A stretch of DNA of 64,000 bases from Isoetes taiwanensis (GCA_021234155.1 JAJEKV010000057.1:2573821-2637820); one strand, 5' to 3'. Shown: positions 34,698 to 48,224, counted from the stretch's first letter. Notes: a model not told the origin generated them from the letters alone. Numbers and translations: made by a program.

Positions 34698-35882
34698 TCA
34701 TCCATTAAGCCACTCCTCCCATCGACATTATTCTATCCACTTTCTCCATATCCTAATGCCTCCTTTCCTCAAGGGGTTGCTAGTTGCTTGGGAGACTGTG
34801 CTCACTTGTTTCAATTCCACCCGATGGGCCACACAGACCCTACATCCAATTGCTAGTGGATCCCTTTGGGTGACGGCCAGACGGATTGTCCCCTGGTCTC
34901 TTCTGTCCATCCATTGATGCAGCGTCGATGGCGAGCAGCGAGTGTGGTCACAGTATCTGCATGGTATAATGAGACAAGATTGTTGACGTGGAATGAGTTC
35001 AGATTGAAGTTCCTCCTCCTTCGTTGGGACCGTGGCATTTGGGAAAAAGTAGCTGCTACTCTTCCTCCATCCCACAAAACATGGCTCCCCAGTTCTGGGT
35101 GGTTCATGGCAGTGTTAAGGAAGAGCACCTGGTGCACTCGATGTATGTGGTCTTGCTTCATCCTGAAATGTTGCCTCCATCGCCAAAGTGGCCTTTAGTT
35201 ATCCTTGAGCCTCATCGAAAAACAGTGTGACGATGGGTATGGGATAAATTTCTCCATCCTAAGCTATTTATCTTATGGTGGCAGATCATTCATAGATGTG
35301 TATGGGTAAACACTGTTGTTCATAGATTTCGTCCAGAAGTCTCTATGATCTGCCCTCTTTGCATGTAGAGGAATGAGACAATTGAGCACTGCTTTTTCTT
35401 GTGTCACCATGTTCGACTTGCTTGGCAATGGCTTTTGAGCCTTTTTCACCGTGACTTGAATAGTCAGCAGGTCCTATTGTCAGTCTATCCTGTTCTTGCG
35501 ACAAGTAGACAAAGAGGGCTTTCCACTTAGCATCTGCTTGGATCATCTGGTCCATCTGGAAGAGAAGAAATCTTCTCATCTTCAAGGGACAGGTCTTTTC
35601 AGATACGCAAGTGCTTAGTGATGCTCGTAGTCGCATTGTAAAGGCGTGCAAGTGTTATTCCTTAAAGGATGGCGTCAAGAGTGTCATTTGGGAGCGATAT
35701 CTTCAGATTCAAACTTACTCATATCAAATAGTTGTACTCGTGGTGATATGTATTCTCTGCCTTTCTGTGTTATGTATGTGGTGGATAGTGTTGCTCTAAT
35801 GGACATCTTCTCCACTGGGTTTTGAGTCCCCCATGTACTCTTTGTATTCTTTTGAGTAATAAAGGTCCACGTTAAAAAAAAA
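34698..35882 (+). mobile_element. LINE gamma, 5'-truncated, poly(A) tail
   Basis: Matches the C-terminal half of the LINE at 5570-6595: MQRRWRAASVVTVSAWYNET and WNEFRLKFLLLRWDRGIWEK parallel the first LINE. The zinc-binding part ICPLCM, a stop, RNETIEHCFFLCHHV lies at about 35347-35410. It ends in AATAAAGGTCCACGTT and nine or more A's (35874-35882). The 6-bp string GGCTCC occurs at 34692-34697 and again right after the tail at 35883-35888, a possible short target duplication. Confidence 0.65.
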
Positions 35883-36040
35883 GGCTCCAAGCCACCATCA
35901 TACCTATGTTCTTGGCACGCCTGTAAAGCGTCTCAATAGTCCTCTCCCTCACACTTAAACATCTAACAATATCTACCTTTGAAGCAATTTTGACAAGCAA
36001 TATTTCGAGCCATTCTCTTGTTTGATCATCTCTAATCACA
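35883..36040 (-). other. Unrecognised exon-like segment cut by the LINE insertion
   Basis: After an AG at about 36035, the minus strand is open through RDDQTREWLEILLVKIASKV and RERTIETLYRRAKNIGMMVA up to the LINE poly(A). Across the LINE the frame can continue for a few codons (SQRKCTSVKTGE) to a stop. The family is not recognised. Confidence 0.3.
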
Positions 36041-37170
36041 TCCAGGATAAATTATAAGGGCCCTAAATGTTTTTCTATTCAAATTACGGCTGGCTAATCC
36101 TATAAAAACAAAAGTTCGCAGATCTGTTTCTTGGCAAAATTTGATAAAATAAAGCTATCTAGTTATCTTCCCACTTGGCTAAAATGTAAAATTTATGTAA
36201 CATGAAAATATGGTATTGGCAAATTTTTCTTGGTCCCCAGCTAAAGTGCAACTATCTAACTTCAAACTTTGAGCACTCATTAGTACATGAATGATGACTG
36301 ATTCAATATACTTCTTATACAAAATGATAATAAAGTTGTTCAAAGTACAATTCATAAGGAATAAACAATATCATTTGAAGGAACACACATATTTAAGTTG
36401 GGGTCAAATGCATCCAAATGGCTAATTTTGTGCACGAAGCCCTTTAGGGTGAACAATTGCAAGAAGAAGTCACTATTACTTAAAGCTTAAAATGCTCATC
36501 GCATAACATTCTTTATAACATTAAAACTAAACAATTTATAGATTCAAATTCAATATCAATCAAAGCATTATTGAGGTAGCTAATGGCGATTCCTAAATGA
36601 AGGAGGTCCCTGGTTAGATTTGGTATGGCTATTTGAATTGATTGGCTTCAAAGAAGGCGATTTAGCACACCATGCAGCAAACAATCCTGGCTAAACTTTA
36701 GGCGTCCAGAATTTTTCCCTTTTTCGAATGGTTAAATTATATTTTTTCTTAAAAAATGACCTTTACTAACTTTAGCCATGGAATTTGACTAAAGGTCTAA
36801 AACATCGCCATTTGAAAAATTTCAGCCACTCTTTATACTCTGAGTCTAATCACATCCTTCAAAGCATATGCAGATGGAGCGACTTCATAGCATTAAATAT
36901 ATCACACATATCTGCGAATGTCCTAGCAAGTGAACCTAATACATGATTGATGAAAGATTTATCGATACAAATGTAGTATGCAGGAGAACCACTATCCTAT
37001 GGAATCTCATTCAAATAAAGATCACGTGGACTATCTTTCTTTCTTAGAATCCGAACGTACATGATATTTATTTTCATGGTCATGCATACATGATATTTAG
37101 TTTATCTAAAAAAACTTAACTAGCAGTAAGGCAGGCTTGGAGCAAAGGGTGGGAGAGAAATAAATGGATG
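36041..37170. other. No gene recognised
   Basis: AT-rich stretch of about 1.1 kb with no coding pattern that I could support. Confidence 0.4.
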
Positions 37171-37173
37171 AAC

Positions 37174-38420
<1,247 letters not shown>

Positions 38421-39790
38421 CACATGTTTGGAAGGAGAAGTCAACAGAGCAAACAGGCTTGAATAGGGCTTGAATAGGTAAATTAACCGATCTGTGTAGG
38501 AAAATGAAAAATGAAAAATCTATCTACTGGGGTCTAAACAGAGAATGAAGAGGATGCTGCCAGTGGGCCAGGGATGACGCTTCAGGCGAATCAGGGGAGC
38601 GCAAATCCTGGATAAATCTAGGCCAATTCCAAAGAGATAGAAGAGACTTACAGTGCCCCTAGAGTGGATGCCAGGATGGGCAAAGCAACGGACCGCTTAT
38701 GGAGCCAATACTGAATTTCTCTAAATCCTTGATGCCGCTGTTAAACTCTCGTCTGCATCTGTATAGCCAAAAGCTCCTGCCAGACCGTTATTGCCAGGAA
38801 AGCTTCTCATGTTGCTGAATCTATATGTTTAGGTGTGAACACCTGCAAGGAATCACAAGAAGAGATCGAGCTCCAAGAAGAGGCCGAACCCAGCCAGGAA
38901 GTACTGGGCAAAAATAAGACTGGGGAAAAGGGGCAAAGCGCAAACCAGAGCCAAGCAGGAAAGCAAGACGGAGCAGTAAGTGCAGAATAAAGCAACAACG
39001 AATAAAAGGGAAGGAAGAAATCAAGCATGTTTCTGACGATCTGTCAAGACTGGTCGGCTGCCATGATGTTGGAAAGCAAGTCCAGGCACTGGATCGGATC
39101 CATGCTATATAGAGCAACCGATGCTGTCAGGGTAACCATATATAGCTGCCGAATCTTGTGTCTGGAGGCTGGTTCTTATAGAAACTAAGCTATCGAGCAA
39201 GGGCGTTACCCATCCGAGCTGGGGTCTACGTGACTGAAAGAGGCAAAGCAAGGGAAAGCAGGGACGGTTGAATCTCAATACCTTCAGGGATGCAGAACGT
39301 GCTACATAGGTGGATCTACTGCCGAATCCTTTCGCTAATGCTGCGTCAGCTCACATGAGGAGGTCCTCAGGGCTTAGGCACTTAGGCGCTTAAAGAAGCA
39401 AGTGGGCAAGAGGCAGAGAGAAGTAGAAGATATTTGTGAAAAGGGCAGTGTTAGAAGGAGGAGACAATAACATGTATACATTTAGATACAAGAAGAAGTG
39501 AATAGGCTATTTCATTTGATTTCAATTTTCGATTATCTTTATAATATGTTGATGGCCTTGAAATGTTGTGTGAGAGATGTGTGAAATGCTCTATGTGTGA
39601 ATCCCCTTGAGATAATTCAAAAGGAGAATGTTCCCTCACGGTGAGCAGGTAATGACATGTGAAGAACATTATTTCTAACAAAAGGGGGGAGGTAAGAGGG
39701 AGCCAAGAACATGCTATAAAATTCTATAAACTTGATGAGATCCAAATGTTCATAAAAAGCACATAATTTTTGAATTAAACAACTTTGAGG
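38421..39790. other. No gene recognised; possible 5' leader of the ORF1-only LINE
   Basis: Moderately GC-rich to about 39440, unlike the AT-rich flank, so it may be the element's 5' UTR. Open frames here have no recognisable domain. Confidence 0.3.
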
Positions 39791-39819
39791 ATGTTTGGAC
39801 ATCCCCTCTGTGTGGTTTG

Positions 39820-39905
39820 ATGGCTAGCCCTTTGGGTTAGCAATTTTTGGTCTTGTGTTCTAATCTCTTTGGACGATAAAAAAAATCTTATCTTATCTTA
39901 TCTTT
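39820..39905 (+). mobile_element. LINE 3'-end fragment with TCTTA tail
   Basis: TTGGTCTTGTGTTCTAATCT then TTTGGACGATAAAAAAAA and about four TCTTA units (39886-39905). It has the same core as the other tail copies. Confidence 0.6.
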
Positions 39906-40389
39906 TTGTTTGAAAAAAGTTGGAAAGGATATAAGGAAAGGAACAATTTAAAATTACCTTGCAATAAGTTTTGCATGGCCAAAACGCGTAGAAGTACTTA
40001 GATGAATGTCATGGAGATCCCAACAATCAATGAAGAGCAAAGGTAATTTTCATTTTAGACTAAAGAAAGATTTATATTATAGAAGTCTTGAGAGGATTGT
40101 ATTTGGATTCGCATATACTAGGTGGTGTAGCACTAGATAATTACTGTTGTATAGCTTTAATGTGAGTAGTACATACAACAAAGCCCTGGATGATTGCTTT
40201 GCAAACTTTGGCGTTGATAATATGTTCTGCCATACAACAGAACCTGGAATGTCTTTGGTACTTGTATTTGTTATAAACACAACAAAATAATAATCTGTGG
40301 TACTTATGTTTGTTATAAACATGACAAAATGATAAAATATTCCAACATTTTTATTTAATATCAATTGTTGGCCATGTTTTTCTTGAAGG
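39906..40389. other. No gene recognised
   Basis: AT-rich stretch before LINE beta. Confidence 0.35.
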
Positions 40390-40599
40390 CAATCTTGCCG
40401 CCTTAATGTAGTATCTTATGCAACAGGCTAGTGCTCATGCATGCCCCCAAGCTGCCGGGCTGGAACATGACGAGCCCGCCCAGAAGAACCAAGCGGATGG
40501 TTCCCCACGAAAATGGCCCTGACCCGACAGCAAGGGCAAGGAAGAGGCCACTTCCATGAGGAGAGAGGCATGGGCAAAGGCCCAATCAACAAGATCGAC

Positions 40600-41948
40600 C
40601 CGAGAGAAGGTTGATTGTTTGTTCAGACCCGATGGCAGACTAGGCACAGACGAAGGTCTTGAAACAACTGGAGGCAGGAATCGAGAGCAATAGGACCCAA
40701 TTTGCAGGCCTGGCAAAAGAGATCCAGTCCTCGGCACCCCATGTTCTCAGAAGACAACTGACAGCAGAAAAGCAGTGGATTGCAGAGATGGAGACCCGCA
40801 TATAACAACTGGAAGACGACATCTGTTTGGCACACTTCAAAAGACAATAGGAGAAGTAGGATCATGCTAACCTGCAAGCTCGTGTGGATTCCCTCTCCAC
40901 CATAATAGAGACCATGGCACATGATAGGCAACGTGCTGAGAGGAGACAATGGCAACCATCTCCCGCATCCAGTCAGAAGTCGAGAAGGCTGCCACCACGG
41001 TGCGAAGCCTTTGAAGCGAGCCAATCAGAGTTGAGAGCGCTTCAGAGTAAGGCCGAGACACGAGGCCAGGAGTTGCAGGAGCTCCGAGCAACCGTCGCCC
41101 AGCAAGGCATAGGCCTCCATGCAGAAGCCCATGAACAATTGCAGCAATGCACAAATGAATTGGCAAGGCATCAGCAAGTCTAGCAGGAGCTGAGCTCTTG
41201 ACTTCAGAGAGAGAGGCCGCAGCACGGGACATGGCAGATCCACATACCTGGCAGCCTGCAAGACGTCAACCAGGGTGGCCCACCAGTGCTCCCATGCCGT
41301 CATCCCAGCACATACCACAGCCCATGCCCTGCACACTGCAAACATCGCATGCTACAGTAGCCAGCAGGGGCCCGGCCACCTCAGAGCTCTAGGAGCGGAG
41401 ACGTAGGAGCCACAATGTGGTGGTGTGCAGCCTGACAGAAGAGGCAGGAGAGCACCTCATCAACCGAGTCCAGACACAGATCCTGCCCTGGATGACATTC
41501 CATATGCTCATACGCATTGTTAGGGTGAGCCGCCATGGAGTCCAGTGCCCTGACCGTCTCCGGGTGGTCACTTCACAGTGAGGGATGCGCAAGAGCATGC
41601 AGCCATCCTGCGCTAGGGCAGGCAGTTGAAAGGGACTACCATGTACGTGGAACGGGATCTGACTCTGGCACAACAGGAGGACCGCCGGCACGAGTTGGAG
41701 AAAAGGGTGTATGCAAACAGGGAGGAGCAGCAGGGCTGGTCCGAGGAAGGATGCAGATCTTCAGGCCACCAAATATTGATGCAAGCACCTTGAACCCTCG
41801 AGGCCCTTCTGCTGCGATCCCAGTCGCATATCCTGCTACAATGGCCCCATCTGCCATTGCCGGCATGCCACATGCTGCCTCCACCTCCACCACCACCCCT
41901 TGTACTGCCACCACCAAACCTACAGATGCAGCTCCTGCCAGCAAATAG
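40600..41948 (+). pseudogene. LINE beta ORF1 (coiled-coil plus RRM-type RNA-binding protein), broken
   Basis: An Ala/Gln/Glu-rich coiled-coil segment (SQSELRALQSKAETRGQELQ and AEAHEQLQQCTNELARHQQV) lies at about 41020-41183. An RRM-like part (SHNVVVCSLTEEAGEHLI) starts at 41410. The C-terminal LTLAQQEDRRHELEKRVYAN with QQGW, then VRGRMQIFRPPNI, follows with frame changes. This is the L1 ORF1 order: coiled coil, RRM, C-terminal domain. The product would package LINE RNA. It ends ...PASK then TAG at 41946-41948. Confidence 0.6.
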
Positions 41949-42785
41949 GGATTGTGCCTGCGCGTGGTCTCTTGGAATTGTCGGGGCTTCCCATGGCAGA
42001 AGGGATCAACTCGGTTGCCACCGATATGGACCTCATCTTCCTCATGGAAACATGGAAGCATGATGGACATAGGCTACCCAACTTGCCAGGATACCAGTGC
42101 TACTCCATCTTTAATAAATGCACAGGAAAGCGGGGGCATGGAGGGGTTGCCTGCTACTACCGAATAGCCTTGACACAGTCAGTTTTCCTATGCAAGACAG
42201 AGAATCATAATAGGTACCGGTGGCTGCGCGTGCTGAACTGCAGTGGTAGCCCTCTCCTTGTAGCGGCCTGCTACTTCCCACATGTCGAGAGCAACTTCTA
42301 TCACACCCACTCGGATGTGGATAGGTTGGAGCCCTATGTCGATATATACGATGACATACAACAGCATAAGCAGTGGGGTAGTGTCATGCTCGTTGGAGAC
42401 TTCAAAGCACGCACTGGCATAGAACAGTCAATGAGATTTGACCCTTTGGCAGATGACGTGTTGCAACTGAGCCCTTTAGAAGGAGCTTGGCCACGGGCAT
42501 CATCTGATATTCAGCTCTCGCTCTATGGGAGGCAGCTTTTGTTGCTTTGCAGTATCTTTGACTTAGTGATTTGCAATGGACTAGCACAGTGGCCGTTCTC
42601 TTGCCAGCACACTTGCAGACAAAAGAACCAGGGAGGCGGGTCCAGCGTGGTGGACTATATATTGGTGGCCGAGCAAGACATGCATCTTGTCAAGCATTTC
42701 TGAGTGGGAATAGATGATAGGGATGAGGAGGTGGACTCAGATCACCTGCCACTCTACTTGCAACTGGCTTGGCAGGTTGCTCTAG
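41949..42785 (+). pseudogene. LINE beta endonuclease domain, broken
   Basis: Starts in frame with ORF1 right after its TAG: GLCLRVVSWNCRGFPWQK. A frameshift near 41995 leads to DLIFLMETWKHDGHRLPNLP, GHGGVACYYRIA and MLVGDFKARTG (GDF catalytic motif) and VVDYILVAEQDM. After a TGA at 42701 the frame continues to DSDHLPLYLQL, the SDH motif. All the main APE motifs are present. Confidence 0.7.
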
Positions 42786-43194
42786 CCACCTATACAACAC
42801 CTCCTTGCATGCCCCAGCTCAGATGGACTATAAGCACACTCATACTTACTCCCAGATGCTTATGGAGGACCCGAAAAACATCTCACAATGCACAACATTG
42901 GAGGAGCAGTGACGAGGAGGCTCATTGGCGTCCTGGGGCTCTTTGCGAAAGATGTTTTGGGGGCGCCCTCTCCCCTCCCTCCCCTCCCCTCCCCCTCCCC
43001 GTGAACCTTGGGAGGTATGACCTTTCCACGTAACCCGGTTGGCTCTGCCAAATCCACGAGGATCTACTCGCCCGGGCGGTGGAACAATAGCGCACTTTCC
43101 TTAAGGCTAGAAAGGCCAGCTACATTGCGGCCCATCAACAGGAAATGTTCTTCCTCACAGGCGTCATCCCGGACCTTACGGGCGAAGAGTGCTT

Positions 43195-44520
43195 TCGGGG
43201 GGCGGTTCGCCCACAAGAAACATCACCCCCGAGCAGTGGGGGCAATGCCTACAACAACTCTACAATCTTGAGGGTGCACGGGCAGGATTACCCCCCCAGC
43301 AGGGCTTGTTGCTAGAAATCACAGAGGCGGAGGTAGCGCAGGGGCTACAGCGTCTAGCCAATGGAAAAGCGCCAGATCTCGACGGCATGCAGGCGGAGTT
43401 ACTCAAGTGGGCAGGACCATCCATGGCACCGGTACTAACCGCCATGTTCAACAAGGCATTAAGGGAAGGTTTTCCCCCGCAGTAGACCACTAGTAGGGTT
43501 GTCCCAATCTACAAGTCAGGAGACCTCCACTGTTTGGCCAATTACCGAATCATCATGATCAGCTCAGTATTTGCAAATCTCCTTGCCGGGATCCTCGAGC
43601 AGCAGTTGATAAGATGGGCAGAGACAATGGAAGTGCAGGCACTCATGCAAGCAGGATTCAGGCCGAGGTACTCAACCATTGATCACATCTTCATGCCGCG
43701 GACTCTGGTTGAGGACAGCAGAAACCGTCGACAAGATCTGTATTGCTGCTTCGTGGACTTTGCTAAGGCTTTTGACCCTATGCCTCGAGAAAAGCTGTGG
43801 ATAAGATTGCAATAGTTAGATGTCCATGCAGAACTGCAGAACGCGATGTGCAGGTTATATGAGACATGCACAGGCCGGCCGCAATCAGCGGGCCAACCAT
43901 TCGAGAGCAGTATCAGGGTCCGCCAGGGATGCCCTCTCTCCCCCACACTATTTGGCATGTACATTGATCAATTGGAGAGATGGCGTGCTGATAATGGAGG
44001 CAATGGGGCTCAACTTCTACACCAGATCACCAGGCAACTGATCTATGCTGATGATGTGGACCTCCTGGCTCACACTCAGGCAGACATGCAACGCCATCTT
44101 GATGCCCTACATACATTTTTGCAATGTGACTGACATGCATATCAACTTGGTCAAGACGAAGGTGGTCTTCATATCATCTGCATGCCAGCCAAGGGCCCCA
44201 ACCCTCACTTATCATGGCCAAAATGTTGAAGTGGTGCCCGCTTACAAATATTTGGTGATGGAGTTTCCGTCTGCCATGAACTGAGATAATTTCATCCGGT
44301 TGCGAGCTGCAGCAGGTTGGAAGGCACTCTATGCAATGCAAAACAATATCCACGAGGCAGGGCTATATGATTGGGTCCACCAGTTGCACCTATTCGAGGT
44401 GCTAGTAGAACCTATGCTTTTGTATGGGGTCGAGGTCTGGGGCCTGGTGGTTTCCCCTGCCACTTGGAATGAATTGGAGCAGGTGCAGAAAGCTTTCTTG
44501 GCATAGGCCCTGGGGGTAAA
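43195..44520 (+). pseudogene. LINE beta reverse transcriptase domain, broken
   Basis: Motifs in order: GLQRLANGKAPDLDGMQAEL, VVPIYKSGDLHCLANYRIIM, MQAGFRPRYSTIDHIF, CCFVDFAKAFDPMPREK (motif A), VRQGCPLSPTLFGMYIDQLE (motif B), YADD at 44044-44055, then LVKTKVVFIS and a YKYL segment. The catalytic residues are intact. TAGs at about 43485 and 43813 and a frameshift near 44130 break the frame. The motif B wording (GCPLSPTLFG) separates it from the plant L1-type gamma element (GCPLAPLLF). Confidence 0.75.
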
Positions 44521-44944
44521 GTCCACAGTTCTATACCAGATATTGTTGCAGGACACAGGTTTCTTGCCCCTTCGGGGGGGGAGGGGGGGGCGCTTGATAG
44601 ACACATCATCTACTTCTAGAAGGTAGTCAGTATGGACAATACTCATCTCCCTAACCTCGCTTACACTGTGGCAATGGGGCCTCGACGCCTAAAGATTTGC
44701 TGGCAGGAAAAGAGCGCTCGGTAGCTAGCCAGATGGAATGTACAGGAGCACAGGTGCATCCGCATGCAAACGGAGGCAGATCGCCACAGTCTCTGACAGT
44801 ACCTTGATACATGCTTCCTCAACAAGCTATGGGATGCCAACACCTTTGAACAGGTCAAGACGGCACATTACCAATGCCACATAAACCCAATAAAGGAGCA
44901 TGAACTGTTTCTTTCATGAACTGTTTGATGAGCATCCATGTCAT

Positions 44945-45515
44945 AACAATATAAATTGTTCTATAGTTTTTACTATGACATCTTCATTGTTACTGTCCAC
45001 TTCAATATCTGCAACTCCAAGAGCTCCTTGAGATGCATTTCCTGTTGCAACTCTCCATCTAACCATTTCAAGCATTTCAATATCATTGTCACCATCACCA
45101 ATTGCCATCATGTACACATGATAATGAATATCACATATGGTTTCAGATGCTTGTCTATTCTTTCTTGTTTTTCATAGCACAATATTTTCTACAAATATCT
45201 ATCTTGTCAATGACACCATGCAAAAAAATAGGATGACTATTTAAATTAATTTTACCAAGACTTCACTTCACAAACTTGTGTAGGAAGCTTATGTACATCA
45301 TGTAATGATTTCAACCCTTCAGCCTACCAAAATTGATAAATTAGCTTATTGATGTCCTGATGATGATTCAAAACCTAAATATCCACCATACCTTTAGCTC
45401 TAGGTATTCCACATGTAGAGCATGGTTAAATGGATGATGAAAAACAGTGAATGTACAATCAGGACAGAAGCCAATAATAGGAACATTATTGACTCTCGAT
45501 ATGTACATGCCTTTT
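44945..45515 (-). pseudogene. HAD/Cof-type hydrolase fragment
   Basis: The minus strand at about 45508-45390 reads VPIIGFCPDCTFTVFHHPFN then HALHVEYLELK, matching the cap region of plant Cof-type HAD phosphatases. A decayed middle part (INKLI...AEGLKSLHD) follows. The catalytic motif segment MAIGDGDNDIEMLEMV and VATGNASQGALGVADIEVDS lies at about 45090-45000, then VIVKTIEQFIL. The Asp pair of HAD motif IV is intact (GDGDND), but the N-terminal nucleophile domain is absent and stops occur, so it is non-functional. Confidence 0.7.
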
Positions 45516-45589
45516 AAAAAATAAAAGTGATCAGTTTCAACCAAGATAACCTGAGCTGCTATTAAAATGTACCTCTAAGCATAACTCTT

Positions 45590-46020
45590 TTGAAAGGAGT
45601 CTTCTATGGACTAAAGAGACAATATATGTGTGCAAGAATCAAGAATGATAACGAAGAAATATAGTTGGGCATCATACCATTGATTTGCATTTGATGAAAA
45701 AGCTAAAAAGCCTCCTGATCGAAAACATTTTGGCCATATACTGCAATAATAGAATTCCATGAAACCAGATTACACAGGGGGATTTCTACAAACTATCTGT
45801 GTATGCAATTTACTTGGTCCATCATAAAATGTTTCTGTTATCCATTGTCTCAAGAACCCACCATGCCAATTCTAAGCTTCCACACTCTCCTTACATTTCC
45901 ATGGCATGGTTGCCCATAAACTTGTTTGCAGCATACCCACTTCCAATCATGTGGGCATGGACGTATTTGACATCTTCCAGAGATTTTGCATTAACGCACA
46001 ACTTCAAATTAGGGAATGAG
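45590..46020 (-). pseudogene. PPR protein fragment
   Basis: The minus strand from about 46005 reads LCVNAKSLEDVKYVHAHMIG, SGYAANKFMGNHAMEM, a stop in place of Tyr, then GECGSLELAWWVLETMDNRN, the wording of plant PLS-class PPR repeats. After a shift it reads DLVSWNSIIAVYGQNVFDQE, AF, and QMQINGMMPNYIS. Stops and shifts make it a pseudogene. In plants such proteins bind organellar RNA. Confidence 0.7.
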
Positions 46021-46649
46021 CAGAATACCGACTGATTTTTTACTGACTAAGATAAAGAATGGACTTACTTTACCAGATAAAAGAAAGAATAATTTGTGTC
46101 AGCTCTTTAGGCCATAGAAAGTCTTCGGCTCGCTTTAACTGGGTGTATGTTCATACATTGATCCATTGATTTGTGCGTTCTGTATGTTTTCTGTTAGCAT
46201 ATTCATTTAAAGGTCGGCAGAAATGCATCAGGCCATGACAAGGACCATCCTCATGTATGGTGTATGTTGTTTTTAAAGTTCAATGTGAAGGTTTAAAAAT
46301 AACTTGTTAAGCATGTTGTGTTTTAATCTATTGATGATATTCTTTCTTAGGTAATTGCAATTGCATGATTGCTCGAGAGCAAGAGGTACAACAATGGTGG
46401 AGATATTGAATTGTGAAGGGAGATGCATCGCATTTCTGCTTTGATGCCTTGGAGTGAAGGTTTAAACCCAACTTTAATTATAAACACTACCAAGGCTCTT
46501 GGGCTCCTTTTATAATGAATGAACATAGCTACCAAGATGAGCTTTACAAAGTGCATCAATTATGACATTGCATGTAGTCTCAGATTATTGAGTACAAGAG
46601 AATACAAAATCACGAATTGTTCAAAATGAATGAAGAGGCTATTCAACCC
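46021..46649. other. No gene recognised
   Basis: AT-rich sequence; a 70-residue minus-strand frame (46559-46347) has no recognisable domain. Confidence 0.3.
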
Positions 46650-46652
46650 TCT

Positions 46653-46928
46653 TCAATAGCCTTTGTAATCTTCTACTTGTTCTACCAGCTCTTGTTGTAG
46701 AGGTGGCTGCTCTTGTTCAAAATCTTCTTGGTGAAGTTGCTCTGGTTCAAAAACTTCTTGTTGAAGCTTCTCTTGTTCAAAAGCTTCTTGTTGAATTTGT
46801 TGTGTTGGTGGGTGCTCATGATGCACATAACCAATTAGGGCAGAAGCAGAGTGCATTCTCTTTGTCTCTTCTTTGGCAAAAAATTCTAGTTTGTTGGAAA
46901 TATTGACAATAGATCTCTCACTAGGCAA
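46653..46928 (-). CDS. Unrecognised Gln/Glu-rich open frame
   Basis: Ninety-one residues, with repeated FEQEKLQQEVFEPEQLHQED-type units from residue ~47. No known domain. Translated on the plus strand the same DNA gives LVQKLLVE repeats. It is probably a short DNA repeat within a decayed element. Confidence 0.15.
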   Translation of the reverse strand: MPSERSIVNISNKLEFFAKEETKRMHSASALIGYVHHEHPPTQQIQQEAFEQEKLQQEVFEPEQLHQEDFEQEQPPLQQELVEQVEDYKGY

Positions 46929-47264
46929 ATCTTCTATGCCCCATGTTTGGTACTATAAAATAGAAAAAACATAAAGTTAAGAATTAAAAAACAATATAGA
47001 AAGAATATGAAATCAAGCATAATGCTAAAAATAGGAAAGCAATGCATCTATGTCCATTTTAAGTGTTAGGTATGTGGGTTCATGGTTGATGCAAAGTAGA
47101 TATCAGTGAGGTCCTTGATGCCAAACACTCGGTCCTTCTTGGGTTATCCCAAGGGACTTTAGTAAACAAATGAAAAACAAAGAACTCACAAATCATACGC
47201 TAGTAGAAGATAATCAAATGGATAACATAGATCTTTGTTCATAGAAATTCATCATCAAGACTTC

Positions 47265-47875
47265 ATGATATTGTCTGAAACAAGGCAGTTGCCTAAAACA
47301 AGCTCCAAGAGAATGGTATTTTTGCATAGATCAATACTTAAGAGAACATGATTTTGAGAAGTTGAAAAATGATGGAAATATTTATAGATTCAGAAATGGA
47401 GAAGATTATTGCATGATTGCTCTTTATGTTGATGATTGCATAATGATTGCAAATAATGCTCATTGTTTAGCTCACTGCAAGGAAATACTCAAAGCCAGAT
47501 TTCAAATGATAGATTTAGGAGAGTTAAAACAATTTCTTGGCATAGAAGTATATCGAGATAGGGAAAAGAAAATATTGAAGCTAAAGCAAAGCAAGCATGT
47601 TCAGGAATTATCAGAGGAAGAGATAAAAGATAAAAAGTGCCATATAGAGCCTTGATTGGATGTTTGCTTTATTTGTCTAACAATACCAGACCTGACACAT
47701 CCTACATTGTAAATATTCCCAGCAGAAGGGCTCACAATCCAAGCAAAGAGCATTGGCAAGTAGGGAAAAGGGTACTCAGATATTTGAAAAAGATTCAAGA
47801 ATTTGGCATAACATATGACTGGGGAGCTATGTTTTTCTCAGAAGAAGCTTATATATGTATTTCACATGAGTAGAT
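47265..47875 (+). mobile_element. Ty1/copia reverse transcriptase fragment
   Basis: LKQGSCLKQAPREWYFCIDQ, then MIALYVDDCIMIAN with the YVDD catalytic motif at 47425-47436, LKARFQMIDLGELKQFLGIE and, after a frameshift near 47640, YRALIGCLLYLSNNTRPDTS and KEHWQVGKRVLRYLKK. This is the C-terminal part of a copia RVT_2 domain. Integrase, Gag and RNase H were not recognised nearby. Confidence 0.85.
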
Positions 47876-48130
47876 AATATAAAATAGTAGTGTTCAATTG
47901 TTTCTAGAAAGCTACAAGTTGGCCTTTATGGGGATGGGATGCAGTCCGTATGGCATGATATATGCCATGCTGTGATAAAAGCTATGGCATAACAAAGAAT
48001 CCTAGACTTCAGCAAATCCGGTTGCTTCCTGTTATGAACTAGAAATGGGGTATTAACTTTGCATACTGAAATGAGGACATTTCAAATAAGACTATATTAA
48101 ATTACAAAAAGAGGGGTTTTGTTGCCACTT
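47876..48130 (+). other. Possible copia internal 3' end and polypurine tract
   Basis: ATTTCAAATAAGACTATATT then an AAAGAGGGG tract before TGTTGCC at about 48119. The sequence resembles 59040-59160, where AAAGGGGGGATTGT occurs. This would fit the tract before a copia 3' LTR, but no LTR pair could be closed. Confidence 0.3.
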
Positions 48131-48224
48131 ATGGATGATAAACGATCCACTCCGTTGGATCGCGATTCTCATGAGGAGCAGCTATGCATGCATGTTTTGC
48201 ATGCAGTTTTGGATGTCTGATTTA

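Larger units (their letters stand above)
40390..44930 (+). mobile_element. LINE beta, near full length, broken
   Basis: ORF1 (about 40600-41945), in-frame TAG, ORF2 endonuclease (41949-42780), RT (43195-44520) and part of the C-terminus (to about 44860). GC content is clearly above that of the flanks, suggesting a recent or differently composed insertion. The zinc-binding end and the 3' UTR seen in the copy at 12626-13445 are missing, so the 3' end is truncated or rearranged. It contains multiple stops and frameshifts. Confidence 0.7.

Noticed and set aside
41636-42070. 144-codon minus-strand frame
   Set aside because: Antisense shadow over the LINE beta ORF1-ORF2 junction, without a recognisable domain.
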